Positions 32,567-41,981 of a stretch of DNA of 64,000 nucleotides are shown piece by piece. Position 1 is the stretch's first letter. Each line of letters begins with the position of its first letter. The DNA comes from JAGDMJ01 sp963809695. GTDB lineage: Bacteria; Bacteroidota; Ignavibacteria; UBA10030; UBA6906. The notes under the pieces are model-generated. The model did not search any database, was not told the origin of the DNA, and saw only the letters and a program-made list of their open reading frames with translations. The translations under genes were made by a program, and so were the position numbers. The DNA is taken from contig CAWEKI010000009.1 in assembly GCA_963809695.1 (NCBI GenBank), positions 620,001-684,000 on the forward strand, read 5' to 3'.

Positions 32567-34210
32567 ATGAAACGTGCCTTGTGTTTCACGTTGTTCATCA
32601 GCATTCTGTGCACCTTCGGCGCTGAAGCCCAAGTCAACCCGGAAAAAGTGGATACTGCCACAATCTCCCGGATCAAGGAAGAGGGCCTCACCCAATCGCA
32701 GGCAATGGAGTTGATGAGTTACCTGACAGATGTCTGCGGTTCCCGCCTGACCTGGTCGCCCGAATACAAGGGCGCTGCCGATTGGGCCGCCTCGAAGCTC
32801 ACCGAGTGGAAATTGCAGAATGTGCATCTTGAAACATGGGCTCCTTCCGGGAGAGGATGGTCGTTGCGACACTTCTCCGCAAACATGATTGAACCGAAAA
32901 CCGTCCCGTTGATTGGCTATCCCAAGGCATGGTCCCCGGGGACCGACGGGACGATCAAAGGGAAAGCGGTGTATCTGGATGTGAAGGCGGATTCCGATTT
33001 CGCCAAATACAAGGGAAAGCTCAAGGGGGCATTCGTGTGTATCGGCGAGCCCCGCGACCTCCCTCAGAACTTCAAGCCGTTTGCCGAGCGGCTTCAGGAT
33101 GACGCTCTTTTGAAGCTCGCCAACGCCGATGCCAGTACCCCCAGGCGCAGGGGGACATTCCGGGGAGACACGACGAGGTTCCGCCGGTACCGGGAAGACG
33201 CGCGGTTAATGACCTCGAAGCTTGAATTCTGCAGGAAGGAGAAGGCGCTGGCCATCATCGATGGCGCGCGTGGGGATGGCGGCACCATGATGACCATGTC
33301 GGCTTCCGTGCCCCAGGCTTCCGACAGCAATCGGGCCCAACGCATCAACGCATATGATGAAAAGGCTCCTGCCATCTTGCCGCAGGTCACGCTCGCGGCC
33401 GAGCACTACAATCGAATCCTGCGGATCCTGAACAAGGGGATCCCCGTGAAGCTGGAAATGGATGTCGAGGTGGAATTCTCGGACGATATGCAGCCGGGCA
33501 TCAATGTCATCGGCGAGATCCCCGGGACTGATCTGAAAGATGAGGTGGTCATGGTGGGAGCGCATCTGGATTCGTGGCACGCGGGCACCGGCGCCTGTGA
33601 CGATGGCACCGGCGTCATCACCGCTATGGAGGCCGTCCGCATCCTCAAAGCTCTCGATCTCAAGCCCCGCAGGACCATCCGCATCGGCCTCTGGGGAGGA
33701 GAAGAAGAGGGGCTCTTCGGCTCCAAGGCCTATGTGACCCAGCATCTGGGCGAGCGCGCAGGGAGCCAGCAGCCATCCGGTCCTCCCGGAGAGCTCATGA
33801 AGAAGGAGGGCTATGAGAAATTCTCGGCCTACTTCAATGACGACAACGGAACCGGCAGATTCCGTGGAATTTATCTTCAGGGGAATGAGGCGCTTCGGTC
33901 AGTCTTCCGGGCATGGCTTGCCCCGTTCCAGGACTTTGGCGCATCCACGATTTCGCTGACAAACACCGGGGGAACGGACCATCTGTCGTTTGACGCGGTC
34001 GGACTTCCGGGCTTCCAGTTCATCCAGGATCCCGTTGAGTACAGCAGAACGTACCACTCCAACATGGATGTGTATGAGCGGGTCTCCCCGGATGATATGA
34101 GGCAAGATGCGGTCATGATGGCGGCGTTTGCCTACACCGCAGCGATGCGGGACGAAAAGCTTTCCCATAAACCGATGCAGGCGGCACCGTCAGTCACAGG
34201 AAGTAACTGA
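32567..34210 (+). CDS. Secreted M28-family zinc peptidase
   Basis: About 547 residues from ATG at 32567, chosen because a clean signal peptide (MKRALCFTLFISILCTFGAEA) begins there and the strong promoter lies upstream. A PA-type insert is followed by the M28 core: GAHLDSWHAGTGACDDGTG, WGGEEEGLFGS with the catalytic and metal glutamates, and TDHLSFDAVGLPGF with the last metal histidine. It is expected to be a periplasmic or secreted amino- or carboxypeptidase. Its stop overlaps the next gene as TGATG. Confidence 0.93.
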   Translation: MKRALCFTLFISILCTFGAEAQVNPEKVDTATISRIKEEGLTQSQAMELMSYLTDVCGSRLTWSPEYKGAADWAASKLTEWKLQNVHLETWAPSGRGWSLRHFSANMIEPKTVPLIGYPKAWSPGTDGTIKGKAVYLDVKADSDFAKYKGKLKGAFVCIGEPRDLPQNFKPFAERLQDDALLKLANADASTPRRRGTFRGDTTRFRRYREDARLMTSKLEFCRKEKALAIIDGARGDGGTMMTMSASVPQASDSNRAQRINAYDEKAPAILPQVTLAAEHYNRILRILNKGIPVKLEMDVEVEFSDDMQPGINVIGEIPGTDLKDEVVMVGAHLDSWHAGTGACDDGTGVITAMEAVRILKALDLKPRRTIRIGLWGGEEEGLFGSKAYVTQHLGERAGSQQPSGPPGELMKKEGYEKFSAYFNDDNGTGRFRGIYLQGNEALRSVFRAWLAPFQDFGASTISLTNTGGTDHLSFDAVGLPGFQFIQDPVEYSRTYHSNMDVYERVSPDDMRQDAVMMAAFAYTAAMRDEKLSHKPMQAAPSVTGSN

Positions 34211-34638
34211 TGGTGTTGAAACCAACGACAACGAGACGCGGGCTATTGTTCATGGCCGGGGTTGTATGGGCCGTCGCCGGGGGAATCCTTGCATACCGGG
34301 GACTCAATTTCATCGGTGAAGCGGCGCCGCATCCCGTCGTTCTCTTCGTGATCGGGGCCGCCGGGGGAGCTCTGTTCTTTGTCGTGATGTTCAGGACGAT
34401 CTCCGCCCGGCATATTTTCCGCATCGTTCATATCACGCATGAACGCCCCTGTCTTTTCTCGTTCCTCGGGTGGAAGAGCTACCTGATGATGGCACTCATG
34501 ATCACACTCGGCATGCTGCTCCGGAACGCCTCGTTCGTCCCACGCGATGAACTCGGGACCGCCTATCTCATGATGGCGGTCCCGCTCCTGGCATCGTCAT
34601 ACCGGTTTTTCCACACGGGGATGTTGTACAGAATGTAG
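34210..34638 (+). CDS. Conserved four-helix membrane protein of unknown function
   Basis: 142 residues with about four hydrophobic helices (around 12-30, 42-60, 86-103 and 118-134). A conserved-looking WKSYLMMALMITLGMLLR segment near residue 88 precedes the last helix. I have seen similar short proteins in Bacteroidota and Firmicutes, without known function. It is translationally coupled (TGATG) to the M28 peptidase gene. Confidence 0.7.
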   Translation: MVLKPTTTRRGLLFMAGVVWAVAGGILAYRGLNFIGEAAPHPVVLFVIGAAGGALFFVVMFRTISARHIFRIVHITHERPCLFSFLGWKSYLMMALMITLGMLLRNASFVPRDELGTAYLMMAVPLLASSYRFFHTGMLYRM

Positions 34639-34705
34639 GTCGATTGGCCGTCCCGTCGCACGGGACGAGCGTCGTCCCAGCTGCAGCGTGGACGACCCGC
34701 AATCC

Positions 34706-35125
34706 CTACCCGCACACCTTCACCACCACAATGGTCATGTCATCGTGCTGTTTAGTCTTCCCCGCATGCTCTTTGATGTCCGCGAAGATGCCGCTCATGG
34801 CGTCAGCTGCCGTACCTGCGGCCTGTTTCTGGACGGAGTGCCGAAGGCGTTCCTCTCCATACTCCTCACAATGACGATTCATCGCTTCGGTGAACCCGTC
34901 AGTGTAGAAAACGAAAAGGTCCCCCGGACAGACCTCCGTTGCACCTGCCCGCTTGAAGACCGGCGGGTTGATCTCGGGAAACATCTCCTGTACGATCGAG
35001 GCAGCTTTGCTTCCGGCGGAATCCGCATCAATGGAAAGCTGGAGGCTGCCCAGCGGATGAACGTCCCTATAAAGGAAAGAAAACGCGGCAAGGCATCCGG
35101 CAGCAATGGCCAGTTTGGACCTCAT
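34706..35125 (-). CDS. Truncated SpoIIE/PP2C-type phosphatase with membrane anchor
   Basis: 139 residues. The start has an excellent GGGAGG. An N-terminal membrane helix (about 3-18) and a short extracytoplasmic-looking segment RDVHPLGSLQLSIDADSAG lead directly, at about residue 60, into the C-terminal half of a SpoIIE phosphatase domain: GDLFVFYTDGFTEAMN, then EERLR and HDDMTIVVVKV. The first half of that domain, which carries the metal-binding aspartates, is absent. The simplest reading is an in-frame internal deletion of a longer membrane phosphatase; it should not be catalytically complete. It is convergent with the membrane protein gene and divergent from mlaE. Confidence 0.65.
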   Translation of the reverse strand: MRSKLAIAAGCLAAFSFLYRDVHPLGSLQLSIDADSAGSKAASIVQEMFPEINPPVFKRAGATEVCPGDLFVFYTDGFTEAMNRHCEEYGEERLRHSVQKQAAGTAADAMSGIFADIKEHAGKTKQHDDMTIVVVKVCG

Positions 35126-35254
35126 GCGACCTCCCTTCCAATGGGGAACCGGGAACTCATGTCCAGAACTTTTCCCGCTGTTTTATGGTTCTGAATGACG
35201 GAAGGCCCCCCGGGGGGGACCATTCGACAACAGTTGATGGAATAACACCTCTCT

Positions 35255-36064
35255 ATGGACGGAACTGTCGCGGAGAATTCTTCTGCAGTCCCTGCATTCG
35301 AGTTCTTCGCTCTCATCGGCCGCCATGCCATACTGTTCCTGGAGCATCTTGGCAAGTATTTCGCGCTCCTCTGGTGGATGATCCGTCACATCTATTCCCT
35401 TCGAACATATGCACGGGACGTGTTCCGGCAGATGTTCGCCATCGGCAACAACTCGATCCCGATCGTGATGTTCACTTCAGCGTTTCTTGGAATGGTGACG
35501 TCCGTTCAATCCGCACACCAGTTGTACGACTGGATCCCGCGCTCGGTGGTCGGCAACCTGGTCATCAAGTCGGTCCTCCTTGAGCTGACACCCCTCATGT
35601 CGGCGCTGGTGCTGGCGGGCAAGGTGGGCGCAACCATCACGGCCGAGCTTGGTTCCATGAGAGTCACCGAGCAGATTGATGCGTTGGAGACCCTTGCTTT
35701 TGACTCCATCTCCTTTCTCGTCACGCCGAGGGTACTGGCCGGGATCACCATGTTCCCCGTTCTTGTCGTTATCGGGGATTTTGTGGCAATCCTCGGGGGA
35801 TTGCTGGGAGCTGTTGCCATTTCGCATATTGCGCCGGAGGCATTCCTTGCAGGGATGCGAAGCTCGTTTCTGGTGAGCGATGCCTTGTTTGGAATTTTGA
35901 AGGGGCTGTTTTTCGGATTCGCAATCACTTCGATTGCCTGTTACAAAGGATACTATGTGGAAGGAGGCGCTGAAGGAGTCGGCAAGGCGACGATGAGCAC
36001 AGTCGTGCTTGCCTGCCTCACCGTCGTTGTCCTGGACTTCATGCTGGCTTCCACGCTGCTTTGA
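35255..36064 (+). CDS. mlaE: MlaE-family ABC transporter permease
   Basis: 269 residues with five to six membrane helices and the MlaE signature region TAELGSMRVTEQIDALETL near residues 128-146. MlaE permeases move phospholipids between membranes together with an ATPase and an MCE protein. It is first in the mlaE-mlaF-mlaD cassette; the next gene starts one base after its stop. Confidence 0.94.
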   Translation: MDGTVAENSSAVPAFEFFALIGRHAILFLEHLGKYFALLWWMIRHIYSLRTYARDVFRQMFAIGNNSIPIVMFTSAFLGMVTSVQSAHQLYDWIPRSVVGNLVIKSVLLELTPLMSALVLAGKVGATITAELGSMRVTEQIDALETLAFDSISFLVTPRVLAGITMFPVLVVIGDFVAILGGLLGAVAISHIAPEAFLAGMRSSFLVSDALFGILKGLFFGFAITSIACYKGYYVEGGAEGVGKATMSTVVLACLTVVVLDFMLASTLL

Positions 36065-36065
36065 G

Positions 36066-36791
36066 ATGATTACAATACAGAATATCTGGAAACAGTTCAA
36101 TGGCGAACAGGTGCATAGCGGGGTCAGCCTGGACATTCCCGACCGCGAAACCGTTGTCGTGCTTGGAAAAAGCGGTGGGGGCAAAAGCGTCCTGCTGAAG
36201 ATGATCGTCGGCCTCATCAAGCCGGACAAGGGAAGCATTATCGTCGACGGCAAAGAGGTGATATCCATGACCTATCGCGGGCTCCGATTGCACAGGATGA
36301 AGTTTGGATTTTTGTTTCAAGGTGCCGCGCTTCTGGATTCGCTGACAGTGGGGGAGAACGTAGCTCTCCCGCTGAGGTACCACAGACGCAAGAAGGTCAC
36401 TGACATCCCTGCACGGGTGAAACAGGCACTTTCGACAGTAGGACTCGACGGCGTGGAACAAATGATGCCTTCGTCTCTCAGCGGTGGCATGCGGAAGCGT
36501 GTGGGGCTTGCGCGTGCCATTGTCTATCAACCTCCGTATGTCCTCTATGACGAGCCCACGACGGGCCTTGACATGGAGACGGCGGACGGCATCAACCTGC
36601 TGATCAAGGAGCTGCGTACCAAGCTCGGCGTAACATCCATTGTAGTCACGCATGACATTCGGAGCGCCTTTTTGGTGGGAGACCGGTTTGCCATCCTCAA
36701 CGAGGGCAAGATTATCATGACCGGCACAGCCGACGAGGTTCGTAACTCCCCGGATGACGAGGTCAGAAAATACATCGACAGCAACTTATGA
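36066..36791 (+). CDS. mlaF: MlaF-family ABC transporter ATP-binding protein
   Basis: About 241 residues from ATG at 36066, one base after the mlaE stop. Walker A GKSGGGKS (34-41), Q-loop in FLFQGAAL, ABC signature SLSGGMRKR, Walker B YVLYDEPTTGLD and the switch histidine in VTHD are all present. It powers the MlaE permease. Its stop overlaps the MCE gene as ATGA. Confidence 0.95.
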   Translation: MITIQNIWKQFNGEQVHSGVSLDIPDRETVVVLGKSGGGKSVLLKMIVGLIKPDKGSIIVDGKEVISMTYRGLRLHRMKFGFLFQGAALLDSLTVGENVALPLRYHRRKKVTDIPARVKQALSTVGLDGVEQMMPSSLSGGMRKRVGLARAIVYQPPYVLYDEPTTGLDMETADGINLLIKELRTKLGVTSIVVTHDIRSAFLVGDRFAILNEGKIIMTGTADEVRNSPDDEVRKYIDSNL

Positions 36792-37699
36792 AACTGGGCA
36801 ATGAAGTAAAAGTCGGCATGGCCGCGTTCGTCGCAGTCATCCTTTTCTTCGCCGGAGTCATCTACCTGCGGGGAATTGATTTCCAGCACAAGGAATACTC
36901 ACTGACGATCCTCTACGACAATGTGAACGGCCTCAAGGCCGGTAGCCCGATTACGGTCGCAGGGTATACGGTGGGTAAGGTGGAGGAAATGCGCCTCATT
37001 GGGGCGGGAATCGCCGTGGAGGCTTCCCTCCAGAGCAAGGTGCGCCTTCCAAAGGACTCTCAGGCACTCATCAAGAGCGCGAGCATCATGGGAGGCAAAT
37101 ACATCGCCATCACTCCGGGTATGTCCCCCGACGCCCTGGAGAGCGGCGACACGTTGCGCGGAACATATCAGGCGGATCTCACCGAGCTCACCTCCACCCT
37201 GGCGCCGATCTCTTCCAATGTCCTTGGGATTCTGGAAAATGTTAACAAGACCTTCGATCCGAAAACGCGGCAGGGACTCCAGAACATCGTGGTGGACGTG
37301 AACAAAGCCACTGCCGAATTGGAGCAGATCATCCGGAGCCAGGGAGGGCGGATCGATTTTGTTGTGGGAAATTTCGCAACCTTGTCCGAGAACCTCGCCC
37401 GTTTTTCGACCGGGCTCGACACAATTGGGCTTTCGCAGCGGACCAAACTGGATTCCAGCCTGACTCTCGTCCGATCGATAGCCGGGAATCTCCAGGCGGC
37501 ATCGGAAGCACTCAAGTCCACGACTCGCTCTCTCGACGCTGCGGCACAGCGGATCGAGATGGGAGAAGGAACGATCGGCAAGCTTTCCCGGGACCCCCGG
37601 TTATATAACAACCTGGACAGTCTCGCAGTGAATCTGAACGCGCTGATTATTGACCTGAAGGAAAACCCGTCTCGGTACGTCAGGTTGAGTCTGTTTTGA
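36788..37699 (+). CDS. mlaD: MlaD-like MCE-domain protein
   Basis: 303 residues. One N-terminal membrane helix (about 9-28) anchors a periplasmic MCE domain (about 38-115) with NVNGLKAGSPITVAGYTVGKV and IMGGKYIAI. A long helical region follows to the C-terminus. It would form the lipid-conducting ring above MlaEF. The homologues of MlaB and MlaC are not in the window, as in many non-proteobacterial MCE systems. Confidence 0.93.
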   Translation: MKLGNEVKVGMAAFVAVILFFAGVIYLRGIDFQHKEYSLTILYDNVNGLKAGSPITVAGYTVGKVEEMRLIGAGIAVEASLQSKVRLPKDSQALIKSASIMGGKYIAITPGMSPDALESGDTLRGTYQADLTELTSTLAPISSNVLGILENVNKTFDPKTRQGLQNIVVDVNKATAELEQIIRSQGGRIDFVVGNFATLSENLARFSTGLDTIGLSQRTKLDSSLTLVRSIAGNLQAASEALKSTTRSLDAAAQRIEMGEGTIGKLSRDPRLYNNLDSLAVNLNALIIDLKENPSRYVRLSLF

Positions 37700-37716
37700 A
37701 CTCATCCCTCAGTTCC

Positions 37717-38304
37717 TTACATCCCTCGAAATGCGCTTGCTCCAAGAACTCCAAAGATGACCGGGCTCAAGATGAGCCCAAGAATGGCGTACACAACGAT
37801 CACCACAAGGATCGTTACAACGAGGTACGGGATCACCTTGTCCTGCGGTGTTTTCATCATGTGCGGCATCCCAAGATACACCAGATAGAGCCCGTACAGC
37901 GACGCCAGCATGACAAGCCATCCCACCGCCGGGATGATGTACAGGACGCCTGCCACCCAACCGGGGGTTTGGGAATAGGCGACGAGTTGCACGGCCCGGG
38001 CGAGGTTCTTCTCAGAGCTGAAATTCGGCGCGAGGAGGTCCACCACATATGCAGTGATGTAGACGCCGATGACTGCGGTCAGGAAGGCAACAATACCCAT
38101 CGCGATCGCCGCCGAAAAAGACCACGAGATAAGCGGCCCCCCAACAAGACCATACCCGATCACACGGGCCAGAGCCGGGATCAGCGCCAGCGGAAGGACA
38201 TACTTCAGTATGATCTCCCCGATTCCCGGCGTTTCCGAAGCGATCACCGGCCATTCAGTCTTCGGTGTCATGAGGATGTTCTTTGCTCTGTCAACAATGT
38301 TCAT
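37717..38304 (-). CDS. Yip1-family membrane protein
   Basis: 195 residues from ATG at 38304, which has GGAGG six bases upstream. The N-terminus MNIVDRAKNILMTPKTEWPVI is typical of bacterial YIP1-domain proteins, which then carry about five membrane helices. Function is unknown. It lies 88 bp downstream of the dipeptidase gene and converges on mlaD. Confidence 0.85.
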   Translation of the reverse strand: MNIVDRAKNILMTPKTEWPVIASETPGIGEIILKYVLPLALIPALARVIGYGLVGGPLISWSFSAAIAMGIVAFLTAVIGVYITAYVVDLLAPNFSSEKNLARAVQLVAYSQTPGWVAGVLYIIPAVGWLVMLASLYGLYLVYLGMPHMMKTPQDKVIPYLVVTILVVIVVYAILGLILSPVIFGVLGASAFRGM

Positions 38305-38392
38305 GCGACCTCCATGCTTTGATGATAGTGTGGCTGGATGCCCGGACAAGAACAGGATGGTGGAGTAAGAACGAAGGGGAACATACCGGCTC

Positions 38393-39784
38393 TCAGCGTT
38401 TTTTACGGGAGCCGGCCATATGTTCCGGAAGCTCGTTGAAGAAATGCACGGAGGTTTGAATGCCTCGGAAAAAGTGGTCGAGATTGATGAACTCGTCCGG
38501 CGCGTGGGCGTTCTCATCCGGCTGGCCGAATCCAAGGAGCACCGTGTCGATGCCCAGCATCTCCTTGAATTGGACAACGATGGGGATAGATCCTCCCTCT
38601 CGTTGATAAAGAGGGTTTTTGCCAAATCCCTTTTTCAGCGCTGCAACCGCCGCGGTGACACCCGGGCTGTCGATCGGCGTGATCGCCGGTTCGCCTCCAT
38701 GAATGAATGTCATGGTCACCTTCACGCCCTTCGGCGCGATCTTCTTGATGTGGCGCTCAAAAAGCCTGGCCACCCTGGAGGACGACTGGTCAGGAACGAG
38801 CCGCATGGAGATCTTGGCGGACGCCTTTGATGGAAGAACCGTTTTCGCCCCCTCGCCGATGAATCCCCCCCAGACGCCATTGCACTCAAGCGTGGGCCTT
38901 GCCCAGAGGCGCTCAAGGGTCGTGAAACCCTTCTCGCCATAGAGCTGCTTCACACCCAGCTCTGCCGCATATTTCCGGTCGCTCCAGGGAAGCTTCTTGA
39001 ATGCATCCCGCTCTTTCCGGGTGAGCGGGCGTACGTCATCATAGAATCCGGGAATTGTCACGCGGCCATTCTTGTCATGCAGCTGCGCAATGATCTCCGC
39101 CAGCGCCTGGATCGGATTGTGCACCGCCCCGCCAAAGGATCCGGAATGGAGATCTTTGTTTGGCCCGACGACTTCTAGCTGCATGTATGTAAGCCCGCGC
39201 AAGCCGTAACAGATGGAAGGAATGTCTTCCCCGAACATCGAGGAATCAGAAATCAAAACGAGGTCGGCCTTGAGGAGCTCTTTTTGGTCCTTGACGAACG
39301 CATCAAGGTTTGTGCTCCCGATCTCTTCTTCTCCCTCGATGAGCAGCTTGAGATTCACGGGGAGGGAGCCTTTGGTCTTGAAGTATGCTTCGATGCCTTT
39401 CAGATGGATGAACACCTGTCCCTTGTCGTCGGCCGAACCGCGCGCGTATAGTTTGTTGTCGCGGACCGTCGCTTCGAACGGGGGTGAGGTCCAGAGATCC
39501 AGCGGCTCCACCGGCTGCACATCATAATGCCCGTAGATGAGCACCGTGGGCTGGCCGGGAGCCCCTAGCCATTCACCGTAGACGATCGGGTGCCCTGACG
39601 TCGGAAAGAGCTGTACATTCTGCAACCCTACAATGCGCATATGGTCCGCAACCCAGTGCGCGCACCGCTGCATGTCCGGACCATTCTCGGCATTGGTACT
39701 GATGCTGGGAATCGCAAGGAGCTCTTTCAATTCCGCAAAATATCGCTCTTTGTTCGCTTGGATATAAGAGAGAATTTCGTCCAT
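38393..39784 (-). CDS. M20-family dipeptidase
   Basis: About 463 residues from ATG at 39784 (AAGGAGCTGAA upstream). The metal site is visible: GHYDVQPVEPLDLW with the first His/Asp, YARGSADDKGQ, and IEGEEEIGS with the catalytic glutamate pair. The dimerisation insert lies between about 190 and 380. It resembles PepV- and CNDP-type dipeptidases, cytosolic and with two zinc or manganese ions. Confidence 0.93.
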   Translation of the reverse strand: MDEILSYIQANKERYFAELKELLAIPSISTNAENGPDMQRCAHWVADHMRIVGLQNVQLFPTSGHPIVYGEWLGAPGQPTVLIYGHYDVQPVEPLDLWTSPPFEATVRDNKLYARGSADDKGQVFIHLKGIEAYFKTKGSLPVNLKLLIEGEEEIGSTNLDAFVKDQKELLKADLVLISDSSMFGEDIPSICYGLRGLTYMQLEVVGPNKDLHSGSFGGAVHNPIQALAEIIAQLHDKNGRVTIPGFYDDVRPLTRKERDAFKKLPWSDRKYAAELGVKQLYGEKGFTTLERLWARPTLECNGVWGGFIGEGAKTVLPSKASAKISMRLVPDQSSSRVARLFERHIKKIAPKGVKVTMTFIHGGEPAITPIDSPGVTAAVAALKKGFGKNPLYQREGGSIPIVVQFKEMLGIDTVLLGFGQPDENAHAPDEFINLDHFFRGIQTSVHFFNELPEHMAGSRKKR

Positions 39785-40009
39785 TTCAGCTCCTTGACGA
39801 TAAGAGATGGGTGATTTGAATATAGACAATGTAATTCTGAGGGTCAAGGTGTGACGGGGCAGAGGTATAACCCCAAGGGTGCCAGTCGTATGTCTGGGCC
39901 GAAGTGCAAACATGTACCCCCTTTTGGGCCTCTGCATTAGGGCAACGTTGGCTTTTATTCAGCCTCCATGCCCCCCCCCACGCTTTGCTGCATTTTCCAC
40001 CGGGGCCCT

Positions 40010-40038
40010 TTGAAACTGTTACGATTTCTGCGTATTCT
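40010..40038 (+). promoter_or_regulatory. Candidate promoter of the hydrolase-epimerase operon
   Basis: TTGAAA (40010-40015), 17-nt spacer, TATTCT (40033-40038), ending 38 bp before the ATG. It lies in a 292-bp intergenic region (39785-40076) where I see no gene or RNA. Confidence 0.5.
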
Positions 40039-40076
40039 GAAATCATATTGCGATATTCTCAACTTCTGCGGAGGCA

Positions 40077-40895
40077 ATGATAGATATGGAAGCCCTCATA
40101 AACGGTTCACATCTTCATTATGAAGAGGCCGGCGGCCAGGACGGCATGCCGGTTCTTTTCTTGCATGGTTTCCCGTTCAGCCACGAAATGTGGAAAAAAC
40201 AGACCGAGGCGGTCTCGAAGAAATATCGCGCGATAGCGTATGATATCAAGGGGCATGGACTCAGCGATGTCGGGGACGGGCAGTACACCATCGAAGGTCA
40301 CGTTGATGATCTCTTTGCTTTCATGGATCATCTGCATCTCGACCGAGTAGTGATAACAGGCTTGTCGATGGGAGGGTACATTACCCTGAGGGCGCTGGAG
40401 CGCAATCAGGACCGGTTTCGTGCCGCCGTGTTGTGCGATACGAAGAGCGAAACCGACACGCCGGAAGGGAAGATGCGCCGGTTCACGAGCATGGTCGAAG
40501 TGAAGAAAACCGGGTCGCAACAGTTTGCCGACGCATTTTTGAAAACCGTCTTCGCACCTGAGAGCTTCACCACGAAGCCTGAGGCCGTCGAGTTCATTCG
40601 CCGCATCATTTCCCACACTCCCCCGCTGAGCATAGCGGGCACGCTGCTCGCTCTCGCAGCCCGTACTGACACCAGCGGGGCGCTGCCCAACATTCGGATT
40701 CCGGTGCTTATTCTCGTCGGGGCTGCGGACCAAACCACTCCACCATCGGTCTCCCAGGCGATGCACGAGCGCATCAAAGGATCGGAACTCCATATTGTTC
40801 CAGGTGCAGCGCACCTGAGCAACCTGGAGAACCCGGAGTTCTTCAACCGGGCCCTCCTCTCGTTCCTGGACCGCGTGGGTGCAGGCTCGCGATGA
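40077..40895 (+). CDS. Alpha/beta-hydrolase
   Basis: 272 residues; an alternative start at 40086 has better spacing to GGAGG. The fold is shown by FLHGFPFSHEMW (oxyanion region), the nucleophile elbow GLSMGGY near residue 103, the acid Asp in LVGAADQTTP, and the late GAAHLSNLE with the catalytic histidine. Substrate is unknown. It overlaps the epimerase by 4 bp. Confidence 0.9.
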   Translation: MIDMEALINGSHLHYEEAGGQDGMPVLFLHGFPFSHEMWKKQTEAVSKKYRAIAYDIKGHGLSDVGDGQYTIEGHVDDLFAFMDHLHLDRVVITGLSMGGYITLRALERNQDRFRAAVLCDTKSETDTPEGKMRRFTSMVEVKKTGSQQFADAFLKTVFAPESFTTKPEAVEFIRRIISHTPPLSIAGTLLALAARTDTSGALPNIRIPVLILVGAADQTTPPSVSQAMHERIKGSELHIVPGAAHLSNLENPEFFNRALLSFLDRVGAGSR

Positions 40896-41872
40896 AGCGG
40901 GTTCTGATTACGGGCGGTACCGGATTTGTCGGGGCAAATCTTGCCGAGGGGCTCCTCAAACGCGGATGCGACGTCCGTATACTCCGGCGCCCTTCGTCCG
41001 ACATTCGCGCCCTCGCCGGAATCGATGTCCAGCACTTCTTCGGTGACGTCCGGGATCAGGCATCGCTTACAGAGGCGTTTCGCTCATGCGACACAGTCTT
41101 CCACACCGCCGCAATTGTGAAATACTGGAAAGCCCGTTGGAAAGAACAACTCGCCGTCAATGTCGAAGGAACGCGGCACGTTGTCCGTGCATGCCTATCG
41201 GAAGGCGTGGCGCGGTTAGTGCATGTCAGCTCCGTCGCCGCGCTGGGGCATCCGCATGATCAGCATCCAGCCGACGAGAACACCGCATTCAACTGGGGAG
41301 GCACGGCGGGTTACAAACACAGTAAACGGCTCGCAGAACTCGAAGTTCTTGAGGGGATCAGGAAGGGGCTAGACGCCGTCATCGTCAATCCCTCGGTTAT
41401 CATCGGGGAGCGGGATGTGAACCTCCACGGCGGGTCGCTGCTGACCAATGTCAAAAAAGGGACCACACTGTTGTACATCGACGGCGGGATAAATGTGGTG
41501 TATGTAGGGGATGTGGTCAAGGGGATCCTTCGTGCGGCGGAAAATGGACGCACCGGCGAGCGCTACATTCTTGGCGGTGAGAACCTGACCACACGGGAAG
41601 TCTTCGCCCGCACCGCGGCTCTTATCGGCGGCAGGGCGCCCATCGCACGGGTCCCTATTCCCATACTCCACGCCTTTACCAGATTGGTCGAAGGAGGATA
41701 CGGTTTACTGGGCAAAGAGCCGCCTATTACCATGGACCTGATGGTCCACGCAGGGATATACAACTGGTACAGCTCAGCGAAGGCTCAACGGGAATTTGGC
41801 TATACCATCACGCCATTTGACGAGACGATCATGGCGGCGTACGGGTGGTACAGGGAGAATGGGTATCTATAG
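40892..41872 (+). CDS. NAD-dependent epimerase/dehydratase (extended SDR)
   Basis: 326 residues. GGTGFVGANL gives the nucleotide-binding glycines, and the extended-SDR active site is seen as the YKHSK segment near residue 138. The overall pattern resembles hopanoid-associated or dihydroflavonol-reductase-like epimerases. The start is ATGA-coupled to the hydrolase. Its product is not identifiable from sequence alone. Confidence 0.88.
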   Translation: MKRVLITGGTGFVGANLAEGLLKRGCDVRILRRPSSDIRALAGIDVQHFFGDVRDQASLTEAFRSCDTVFHTAAIVKYWKARWKEQLAVNVEGTRHVVRACLSEGVARLVHVSSVAALGHPHDQHPADENTAFNWGGTAGYKHSKRLAELEVLEGIRKGLDAVIVNPSVIIGERDVNLHGGSLLTNVKKGTTLLYIDGGINVVYVGDVVKGILRAAENGRTGERYILGGENLTTREVFARTAALIGGRAPIARVPIPILHAFTRLVEGGYGLLGKEPPITMDLMVHAGIYNWYSSAKAQREFGYTITPFDETIMAAYGWYRENGYL

Positions 41873-41905
41873 AGAACTCTTTGAGAGGACGAGCAAGGAG
41901 CCGGT

Positions 41906-41946
41906 CCGGTCTCTGCCGCCGGCGCAGACCGGGACTGTGGTCCCGG
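41906..41946. terminator. Overlapping hairpins between convergent genes
   Basis: Two hairpins share bases: CCGGTCT (41906-41912) with AGACCGG (41926-41932), and CCGGGAC (41929-41935) with GTCCCGG (41940-41946) around a 4-nt TGTG loop. They lie between the epimerase and the convergent DUF5989 gene. There is no clear T run. A bidirectional, possibly factor-dependent, terminator is likely. Confidence 0.5.
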
Positions 41947-41981
41947 CCTATTGGGTCGGGACGGGGGGGGGCGAGTCCTCG

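Noticed and set aside
35206..35217. CCCCCCGGGGGG palindrome before mlaE
   Set aside because: Low-complexity run; no defined spacing to a promoter and no other copy noticed.
39786..40046. 86-codon minus-strand frame in the hydrolase upstream gap
   Set aside because: It has no ribosome site or family pattern and overlies the candidate hydrolase promoter.
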